From Terriglobia bacterium (GTDB lineage Bacteria > Acidobacteriota > Terriglobia > Bryobacterales > Bryobacteraceae): a stretch of DNA of 64,000 bases. Below the pieces are notes generated by a model. It was not told where the DNA came from, searched no databases, and saw only the letters and a list, made by a program, of their open reading frames with translations. Positions 44,885 to 52,234 of the stretch are shown here, in pieces. A program made the position numbers and the translations under genes. The DNA is taken from assembly GCA_025358575.1 (NCBI GenBank), contig JANYJA010000144.1, forward strand, positions 1-64,000, given 5' to 3'. Numbering within the stretch: the first letter of the stretch is position 1; each line of letters begins with the position of its first letter.

Positions 44885-46474
44885 ATGGCTCAAAAAAGGC
44901 GTTCGTTTCTCGTAGTTTCCTTCATGATCGCGGCATGCGCACTAGCTGGCGGGCTATACGGACCGCGCGTGGGTGTGGCCTCGGCTGCTTCGAACGAAGA
45001 CGACGTTAAGGGCAGCTTGAAGAGCTTCACCAAGGCCTACGACTTGGTGGAGCAGAATTTCGCCGATCCGCTCAGCCCCGATAAGGCCATCTATAAGGGT
45101 GCGATTCCCGGCATGCTGCGCACCCTCGATCCCCATTCCAACTTCTTCGACCCGCATGAGTTCAACCTCATGAAAGAGGAGCAGAAGGGCCACTATTATG
45201 GCGTCGGGATGTCGGTGCAGGGCCGCAACGGCAAAACAGTCGTGATGGCGCCATTTACCGGTTCGCCCGCCTACAAGGCTGGGTTGCGCCCCGGCGATGT
45301 CATCGTCGCTGTAAACGGAAAATCCACCGACAACCTCACCAGCACGGAAGTTGCCGACCTTCTGAAAGGCCCCCGCAACACTCCCGTCAAGATTTCAGTC
45401 CTGCGCGAAGGCAGCGCCAAGCCGCTGGATTTCGACGTCGTCCGCGATGAAATCAATCGCAAGAGCGTGCAGGACGCCATGTGGCTTAAACCCGGCATCG
45501 CTTACATGCAGATCGAGATGTTTGCCGAGACCACCGGCCGCGAGGTTGAAGACAATCTCCAGCGTCTCGGCGAGAGCAATATTAAGGGTCTGGTTCTCGA
45601 TCTCCGCCAGAATCCGGGCGGCCTGCTTAGCGAAGCGGTTTCCGTTTCCGATAAATTCCTGGCGAAGGGCGACACTATCGTGTCTCACCGCGGGCGGGCG
45701 TCCGCCGAGCGTGTCTATCGCGCCAGCAATGGCAATCACGGAAACGAATATCCGATCGTGGTGCTCGTCAACCGCTATTCCGCTTCCGCCGCGGAAATCG
45801 TCTCCGGCGCATTGCAGGACCATGATCGTGCCTGGATCTTGGGCGACAACACCTTCGGCAAAGGGCTCGTTCAGACTGTCTATCCGCTTATAGAGAACAC
45901 CGGTCTGGCCCTTACCACCGCGAAATATTACACTCCCAGCGGGCGCCTGATTCAGCGCGATTACACCAATACTTCTTTCTTCGATTACTACTACAAGACC
46001 AACACTGAGGCGCGAAACCTGTCCGATGTCAAGATGACAGATGGCGGGCGCACCGTCTATGGCGGTGGCGGAATATCTCCGGACGAAAAGTATGCGCCGC
46101 CGAAGCTCGACAAATTCGAGATCGAACTCATCCGCAAATACGCGCTGTTCAATTTCACCCGCCATTATTTCGGTACTCATGACGTGAAGCTTCCCAAAGG
46201 CTGGGAACCCGATGCCGCCATTCTTACCGCCCTTCACGATTACCTGATGAAGGAAGGCGTCATCTTCACTGAAGCCGAATTTACCCAGGATCACGATTGG
46301 GTGAAGCGCTCGCTGCAAAAGGAAATGTACGTGACCGCTTTCAGTATCGATGACAGCCGCGAGTTCGACATCAAGACCGATCCCATGGTCGAGAAAGCAA
46401 TTGAAGCGTTGCCACGAGCACAAGCCCTGCTACAGAGCGCCAAGAAAATTATCGTACAGAGGATGTCAAAATAG
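44885..46474 (+). CDS. S41-family C-terminal processing peptidase with PDZ domain
   Basis: A 529-residue exported serine protease. A signal/anchor (RRSFLVVSFMIAACALAGG) precedes an N-terminal helical region, a PDZ domain (GVGMSVQGRNGKTVVMAPF, AGLRPGDVIVAVNGKSTD, about 90-180) and the S41 core. The catalytic serine is in VNRYSASAAEIVSGALQDH and the lysine in LGDNTFGKGLVQTVYPL, with LDLRQNPGGLLSEAV between. It would trim or degrade periplasmic proteins. I choose ATG 44885 because AGGATGG is at good distance; starts at 44867 or 44873 are also possible. guaA follows three bases later. Confidence 0.9.
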   Translation: MAQKRRSFLVVSFMIAACALAGGLYGPRVGVASAASNEDDVKGSLKSFTKAYDLVEQNFADPLSPDKAIYKGAIPGMLRTLDPHSNFFDPHEFNLMKEEQKGHYYGVGMSVQGRNGKTVVMAPFTGSPAYKAGLRPGDVIVAVNGKSTDNLTSTEVADLLKGPRNTPVKISVLREGSAKPLDFDVVRDEINRKSVQDAMWLKPGIAYMQIEMFAETTGREVEDNLQRLGESNIKGLVLDLRQNPGGLLSEAVSVSDKFLAKGDTIVSHRGRASAERVYRASNGNHGNEYPIVVLVNRYSASAAEIVSGALQDHDRAWILGDNTFGKGLVQTVYPLIENTGLALTTAKYYTPSGRLIQRDYTNTSFFDYYYKTNTEARNLSDVKMTDGGRTVYGGGGISPDEKYAPPKLDKFEIELIRKYALFNFTRHYFGTHDVKLPKGWEPDAAILTALHDYLMKEGVIFTEAEFTQDHDWVKRSLQKEMYVTAFSIDDSREFDIKTDPMVEKAIEALPRAQALLQSAKKIIVQRMSK

Positions 46475-46477
46475 GGA

Positions 46478-48274
46478 TTGCAGACTCAGCAGGTACTCGC
46501 ACCCAAAGCACAAATCACTATTCTTGATACCGGTGGCCAGTACTGCCACCTGATTGCCCGAAAAGTCCGTGACCTTGGCGTATATGCTGACGTCCGTCCC
46601 AGTGAAACACCCGTCGCGGAATTAGTCGGCGCTCGTGGTCTCATCATTTCTGGCGGCCCGCACAGCGTGTATGATTCGGACAGCCCCGGTATTGACGCCG
46701 CCGTCTTGCAGAACGGCCCCCCCACGCTCGGCATTTGCTACGGCCAGCACCTAATGGCGCATCTGCTGGGCGGGTCTGTACGCCAGGGCAACAAGGGTGA
46801 ATTCGGGTTCGCGCATCTGGACTTCACCAAAGCTCGTCCCCATAGCAAACTGCTCGCCGGGCTCACCGATCATCAGCGCATCTGGATGAGTCATCGCGAT
46901 ACGGTCACGGCCGTGCCTCCTGGTTTCTCCGTGCTCGCGACCACCGAAACCTGCGATGTCGCCGCAATTGAAGATGAAGCGCGCCATCTCTACGGCGTGC
47001 AATTCCATCCCGAGGTAGTCCACACTCTGGAGGGCCAGCGCCTTCTCGAAAATTTCGTGTTCGGCATCTGCCGATGTGCCAAAGATTGGAATCCCAAGAG
47101 CCGAATTCCCGTGGTCGAGCAGCAGATTCGCGACACCGTCGGCGACCGCAACGTCTTTTTCTTCGTGAGTGGCGGCGTCGATTCCACCGTGGCCTTCACC
47201 CTCTGCCTCCGGGCTCTCGGTAAGGACCGCGTGCGCGGCGTGTATGTCGATACCGGCCTTATGCGCGAAGGCGAAACCGAGTTTGTGCGTGAGATGTTTC
47301 GCAAGCTTGGCGCTGACACCGTCGCCGTGGAATCCGCTGCCGAACAGTTCCTCTCACCCCTCGCGCAAATCACCGATCCCGAACAAAAGCGCGCCATCAT
47401 CGGCGAAGAGTTCATCCGTGTGCAAGAGCGCATCGTCGATTCGCGTCATCTTCTCGACGGCCATTGGATTTTGGGCCAAGGCACCATCTACCCCGACACC
47501 ATCGAATCCGGCGGCACCGTGAAAGCCGCCGTGATCAAGACGCATCACAACCGCGTCGCCGGAATCCAAAAGCTGCTTGAGTCGGGCCGCATCGTCGAAC
47601 CCCTCAGCTCTTTTTACAAGGATGAAGTCCGCGAAATCGGACGCGAGTTGGGTATCCCGCGGGAGTTTCTCGACCGTCACCCGTTCCCCGGTCCTGGTCT
47701 TGCCATCCGCTGCTTGTGTGCCAAGGCCAACGCACCGCTCGAACCGATTGCAGACGGCTTCATCGCGCCCATCCGCTCCGTAGGCGTGCAAGGTGATTCG
47801 CGCAGCTACGCCCCCATTCTAGTGCTTTCTGAATTTCCATCGGAGGGGGGCAAGCTGCAAGGCCGCGCCACCGAGCTCGTGAATGCCTCGCACGACTTCA
47901 ATCGCGTGGTCGCGCTCGTCGCCACCCACCAGCCGCTTAGTGCCATGTCCGTGCAGTCCAGTCGGCTCACGTACGAGCGCCTGGACCGCCTTCGTCAAGC
48001 CGACGCTACCGTGCGCCGCATGAGCGCGCAGCACGGTTTCGAGCGTCAAATCTGGCAGTTTCCCGTCGTGCTGATTCCGCTTGGCACGCAGGCCACCCCA
48101 GATTCCATCGTGCTCCGCCCCGTCGATTCCGTAGATGGAATGACCGCCGAATCCGTCAGTATGCCTGACGTTCTGCTCCGCGCCATGGCCGATGCTCTTT
48201 TGTCGATCCCCGGAGTCTGCTCCGTCCTCTACGATCTCACCCACAAGCCCCCTGCCACCATAGAGTGGGAGTAA
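46478..48274 (+). CDS. guaA: GMP synthase, long (eukaryote-like) form
   Basis: A 598-residue enzyme that converts XMP to GMP with glutamine. The amidotransferase domain has DTGGQYCHLIARKVRDLG, the nucleophile in LGICYGQHLM and the histidine in GVQFHPEV; the synthetase domain has the SGGVDSTVAFTL loop. The dimerisation domain is about 70 residues longer than in most bacteria. It keeps GVQGDSRSYAP and VLRPVDSVDGMTAESVSMP before the end, YDLTHKPPATIEWE, resembling the extended human-type arrangement. The start is TTG at 46478, the only start upstream of the conserved core. Confidence 0.92.
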   Translation: MQTQQVLAPKAQITILDTGGQYCHLIARKVRDLGVYADVRPSETPVAELVGARGLIISGGPHSVYDSDSPGIDAAVLQNGPPTLGICYGQHLMAHLLGGSVRQGNKGEFGFAHLDFTKARPHSKLLAGLTDHQRIWMSHRDTVTAVPPGFSVLATTETCDVAAIEDEARHLYGVQFHPEVVHTLEGQRLLENFVFGICRCAKDWNPKSRIPVVEQQIRDTVGDRNVFFFVSGGVDSTVAFTLCLRALGKDRVRGVYVDTGLMREGETEFVREMFRKLGADTVAVESAAEQFLSPLAQITDPEQKRAIIGEEFIRVQERIVDSRHLLDGHWILGQGTIYPDTIESGGTVKAAVIKTHHNRVAGIQKLLESGRIVEPLSSFYKDEVREIGRELGIPREFLDRHPFPGPGLAIRCLCAKANAPLEPIADGFIAPIRSVGVQGDSRSYAPILVLSEFPSEGGKLQGRATELVNASHDFNRVVALVATHQPLSAMSVQSSRLTYERLDRLRQADATVRRMSAQHGFERQIWQFPVVLIPLGTQATPDSIVLRPVDSVDGMTAESVSMPDVLLRAMADALLSIPGVCSVLYDLTHKPPATIEWE

Positions 48275-48726
48275 CGCGCGGTTTAAGTCTGAATTTTAAC
48301 CAGTGACCCGCTAATTTTTGACGCCAAAATGGGAAATCCACGCTAGATTGGCCAGTGCCTTGCAGGAAAAGGGGGTGCGGTCCACGGATAGTGGAATCGT
48401 AGTTAGCTCACATCGAAGGGCGGAGGCGCTCAACCTTGCTGGCAGCATGGAGCGTGGATATTGTCTCTCAAGGTCGTCCCCTGCAAAAACAGACTCGTTA
48501 TTCTTGAACATTTTCGCACTCTCGTCGACGAGCTTAATTTCGCCACAGAACAGATGAACGGCCTTTCTAACGCTTGTATCAATCGTACGGAGCGCGCCGC
48601 TGTCAGAAACTTCGTCAAACTCAAGACGAGGCAGACGTTACACACGTACGCGGTCTATAAAAATCATCGTGCCTGGCACGGTTGCTGAAAGAATCGTTGT
48701 ATTTGCCGCCAGAGTGGTATTAGCGG
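48275..48726. other. Intergenic stretch, no supported gene
   Basis: This 452-base stretch has only short frames (60-80 codons) without recognised motifs or convincing start sites, and it is less GC-rich than its flanks. A short inverted repeat, CGTGCCTGGCACG at 48668-48680, followed leftward by ATTTTTA, could be a weak terminator for the minus-strand gene that ends at 48727. Confidence 0.45.
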
Positions 48727-49887
48727 TCAAAAACTCACCCCGAGGAAAAATGTAATTCCGGCTACCTGTCCGTCGGCAAAGGTGGCAATCAATCGAGTGT
48801 CGAGGCTAACAGCCCCAAATTTGATATCCACGCCGACCGCCAAATCGATCGTCGATCCTGTCGCACTAAAGGTCCATTCCACTTTCCCGGCGGGGAAAGT
48901 CAGATCCCCGTTAAGTGCCGCGGTCCGGCTAATTTGGTTGCCCGGCCCAAAGGTCTGTGTATAAGCGAAGCCGACTTGCAAACTCGCCTTGCCTAAAACG
49001 CCGGCAAAATTCCCGCCGATCGTTAGCGTCGTCGCGCCAGCCGTTCCATCGGTCTTCTTGATCGTCAGGTCTAGATCGCCTTGCAAATTAGGCCGCGTGA
49101 TCATGGCATCGAAGCCCAGTGTGGTGGATCCGACGAGTTCCGCCCCAGAGCTTGAAACTTGCCGCTGCACCACGTAGGTCAGTTGGAAATCGGGCCCGAT
49201 CATCAGAGTTCCCTGAAGACTGATGCTCAAAGTCTTATTTCCCTTGTTGTAAGTGTATGAAAGCTGATTCGTGCCATGCGAAACGGCCACCGCTTTTGGC
49301 AGATCAAAGACGCCGTCGCCACCACTCGTCCCATCGGGTTTCGGCTCTTTTCGATAATGAAATTCAAGTAACGGAGTTCCATCGGTTGCGGTTTTGCTCT
49401 GCCATGAACCTGCAAATCCAAGCACGTTCGTCTGGAGCACGTTATCCAGATTGGCAAAGTGGTAAATGAAACGCCCAATGGGGTCGCTCACAAAGCCATT
49501 TAATTTTGAAACCTTCGCGTTCACTGTGAACGTGAGGTTGTGGTCGGCGTCTAAATCCCAATCGCCTCGGAGTGTGAAAACGAACGAGCTGAGCCTATCG
49601 GGTCTCACCTGCATTACGCAAGAGACCGTGGTGAACAAATTTCGTAGCCCGGGCGCCGTTGCGAAATTAAAGACCTCCGCGCCGCCCGTCTGGATTGTGA
49701 GTTGATTCTTGTCGTTAAACATCCAATCGACGTCGAACGGCAACAAGGTGCCGTCCGCTTTTGTCACGACGATCTGGTTCTTCTCGTTGGTGGTCCATGA
49801 AACCGCTGCTGCCCCCCCCGAGGAGACGCCTCCGGCGGGATCGAAATCGAATGTGTTTGCTCCACTTGTGAGCGTAAAGTTTGCCAT
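48727..49887 (-). CDS. Unrecognised all-beta protein, partner of the Omp85 gene
   Basis: A 386-residue protein that I do not recognise. ATG at 49887 is preceded by AGGAGAG, so the GTG six codons earlier is not the start. There is no signal peptide: it begins MANFTLTSGANTFDFDPAGG. The whole length is short alternating strands with recurring patterns such as KNQIVVTKADGT, KNQLTIQTGGAEV, NQLSYTYNKGNKTLSISLQG and TTLTIGGNFAG, ending in the aromatic FFLGVSF. It could be a beta-solenoid, an adhesin-like filament or an unusual barrel. It starts 43 bases after the Omp85-family gene, suggesting that it is a substrate or partner of that barrel. Confidence 0.7.
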   Translation of the reverse strand: MANFTLTSGANTFDFDPAGGVSSGGAAAVSWTTNEKNQIVVTKADGTLLPFDVDWMFNDKNQLTIQTGGAEVFNFATAPGLRNLFTTVSCVMQVRPDRLSSFVFTLRGDWDLDADHNLTFTVNAKVSKLNGFVSDPIGRFIYHFANLDNVLQTNVLGFAGSWQSKTATDGTPLLEFHYRKEPKPDGTSGGDGVFDLPKAVAVSHGTNQLSYTYNKGNKTLSISLQGTLMIGPDFQLTYVVQRQVSSSGAELVGSTTLGFDAMITRPNLQGDLDLTIKKTDGTAGATTLTIGGNFAGVLGKASLQVGFAYTQTFGPGNQISRTAALNGDLTFPAGKVEWTFSATGSTIDLAVGVDIKFGAVSLDTRLIATFADGQVAGITFFLGVSF

Positions 49888-49930
49888 CGCTGTCTCTCCT
49901 GCCACGAATGCCCGCGTGGCCCGCTGTAAC

Positions 49931-52114
49931 TTATTCTGGAATGTTCAACTGAATGCCAAAATAGAACTTTCCCTTCGGTCCCCGGCTCGCTGCCTCGCCG
50001 AATCCATACGCCCAGTCGAACTTGAGCACCGCGAGCTTCATGTCAAGGTGCACCCCCGTGCCGGCTCCCGATCGCGCCCCAGGTGCGGACGATGTAGTCT
50101 GATAAACACCGCCCACGTCGTAGAACCATGCCAGTTGCAGGCCGCTAACAATCTGCCGCAGTCTGGTGTTTCTCACGCTCATGGCGCCAAGGCCTGGCAA
50201 CGGATGTAGCAGTTCGCTTTGCACGCTCCATAGTTGACGGCCGATCCCATCATCCGCCCGGAAGCCCCTCACCACGTCCACGCCACCGAAAGAAGGTTGT
50301 TCGAATATTGGGGTCGAACGCGTCGCACTCTCAAATCTTCCCGCGAAGTCATATTTGAAAGAGTCGAAACTACGTTGATGCCTGACGACAATCGTAGTGT
50401 GGGCGAATGGCCTCTCGGTCGCCGAAATTCCCAGTCCCATCTTCACGTGCGGAAGAATAACGGTCTGTTGGGGATACTCCGACTCCACACTACGCAGATA
50501 GTAAGTCGCGCCAAAATCGGCCGCGGTTAGGTTCTGCTTAGAGAGACTTGCCGTGTTGCTGGCTAATTTCACCGTCGTCCGGCTGCCATCAAACCAAAAT
50601 CGTAAGTCGGCCCCGTTCCAGTTTCGAAAGGGCTGCCATTCCAAATGCCCCAACCCTCCGGTGTCAGTCTGATCCACCTTGCGGCCTGCCAGGATTCGTT
50701 GCCTCGTGACTACCTGTGACCCATTCAACCTCATGGCTACTCGCTGTCGAAACTTCGAGAAGTTCAAAAAATCGGCAAAATAATTACCGGAAATGAGATT
50801 CCCTGACGGTCCACCGCCTTTAAGAGAAAGAGCTCCATTTGGCAAAGGCCACTTAACTCTTGATATCTGAAATAATCCGGTGGCGCTAATCCCCTGTCCC
50901 GGCTTAAACGTCAGTTGCAAACCCACACGTCGCGGACGATCTTTGACCTGCTGTTGGTTGCGATTCGCCGGCTCCATCGGATCGACTATCCCAGTGTCCG
51001 GTCTCGTCTTGGAATCTTCCACGCTTGTGGCCTTTGGTTTTGCAGAGGCCTTTTGTATCCGCATGTCTACATACTGATTCACGCCTTGTTGTTTGCTCGG
51101 CTGCAACGTCATCGAGCAGCCCTGCTGCGCAAGCAGTAGTTGCTCTATCTGCAAATTGTATTGGTTGACATACGGTTCATCGCCAGTCGCGTAGCCTAGG
51201 TCTTTGTAGCGAAGCGTGCGGTCGCCGACCCATTCTTCGCGATTCGCCATTGCCTTGCGAAACTCTTCCGTGGCGAGCACATTCCACAGGACACTGTCGA
51301 TATCTCCCGTTTGGACTTCGTTCGAAAAGACGATTGATGAAAATTGAGTTCCCTCTGTAATCGATATTGTCTCGTCCCGGCTGGTGACGGTGATTTGTGG
51401 ATCCAGACCCAGATTCTGATATAGCGGACCCAGGGCGTGCAGAATGCTGGCTTTGGACCAGAGCTTTCCATCCAGTCCGCGCAAGTGTTTTTTGATCTCA
51501 GCCTGCCGCCTAGACTTCCGCGCTTCGGCCATTCCCGGCAGGCGAATCTGCACCGAGTTTGACGCAAATGGATCAAGGATTGAAAAGCTTATATATCCAA
51601 TAGCTGGGTCGATTCCTGGGTCGTCATTGAGGATCGCGGAACTATCCTCCTGCTGCAATAGCGGGCTGAGGCACGCCCCAAACACCGCCCCCGGGTCCAT
51701 GCGACCGGCATTCTTATTCTGCCATTCCAAATATTCAATCGCGTATTTAGCCCATGAGCCATTAAACTTTCTCAGACCATCGGTCGCGGCGTCCGTAAGC
51801 GCTGCGTCTGTTTCTCCAGTCGCAAGACCCGACAGGTAGATCTTGGGCAAGGCCAACAGTTTTTCTGCCACGATCTTGCGTACAGCCTCTTTCGCGTTCG
51901 CGAGCGTCACGCCCCTTGCCAAGCCCTTAGCAAATGCCGGGCTCATGGCAAAGCGGTCGCCAGGTAAAATCGTGAGCCGCCCATCGACAACCCCGACTAA
52001 GGCACAATACTGGGTTCTCGTTAAGCCAACCCCTGGAGGGGGACACGGCGGGATCGCTTGGGCACGAATCACGGCTGACACCGCAATTCCAAGAAGTATC
52101 GCCCTCACTTTCAT
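49931..52114 (-). CDS. Omp85-superfamily outer-membrane protein
   Basis: A 727-residue outer-membrane protein. Start at 52114, preceded by GGAGAG, gives a signal peptide (ILLGIAVSAVIRAQA). The N-terminal 400 residues are mostly helical and unfamiliar, with a POTRA-like stretch around LYQNLGLDPQITVTSRDETISITEG. The C-terminal barrel of about 300 residues has the Omp85 marker FGGVDVVRGFRADDGIGRQLW and the terminal YFGIQLNIPE. Barrels of this class insert or secrete proteins. It lies between the dehydrogenase-glycosidase gene and the beta-rich gene on one strand and may form a secretion pair with the latter. Confidence 0.82.
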   Translation of the reverse strand: MKVRAILLGIAVSAVIRAQAIPPCPPPGVGLTRTQYCALVGVVDGRLTILPGDRFAMSPAFAKGLARGVTLANAKEAVRKIVAEKLLALPKIYLSGLATGETDAALTDAATDGLRKFNGSWAKYAIEYLEWQNKNAGRMDPGAVFGACLSPLLQQEDSSAILNDDPGIDPAIGYISFSILDPFASNSVQIRLPGMAEARKSRRQAEIKKHLRGLDGKLWSKASILHALGPLYQNLGLDPQITVTSRDETISITEGTQFSSIVFSNEVQTGDIDSVLWNVLATEEFRKAMANREEWVGDRTLRYKDLGYATGDEPYVNQYNLQIEQLLLAQQGCSMTLQPSKQQGVNQYVDMRIQKASAKPKATSVEDSKTRPDTGIVDPMEPANRNQQQVKDRPRRVGLQLTFKPGQGISATGLFQISRVKWPLPNGALSLKGGGPSGNLISGNYFADFLNFSKFRQRVAMRLNGSQVVTRQRILAGRKVDQTDTGGLGHLEWQPFRNWNGADLRFWFDGSRTTVKLASNTASLSKQNLTAADFGATYYLRSVESEYPQQTVILPHVKMGLGISATERPFAHTTIVVRHQRSFDSFKYDFAGRFESATRSTPIFEQPSFGGVDVVRGFRADDGIGRQLWSVQSELLHPLPGLGAMSVRNTRLRQIVSGLQLAWFYDVGGVYQTTSSAPGARSGAGTGVHLDMKLAVLKFDWAYGFGEAASRGPKGKFYFGIQLNIPE

Positions 52115-52234
52115 GCTCTCCACAATATACTTAGCGCAGTACGAGACAAAAAAGGGCGCGAAAGCCGACAAAAATCTTCGGCGCCCATTTCCTGGCGTCC
52201 ACGGAAGAAGGCTGCCGCGCGTGGGCGAAAGCCC

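Noticed and set aside
45395-46423. 342-codon frame on the minus strand
   Set aside because: Antisense to the S41 peptidase, whose catalytic motifs are intact on the plus strand.
48461-48688. 75-codon frame on the plus strand after guaA
   Set aside because: No motif or start signal; composition is like the surrounding non-coding DNA.
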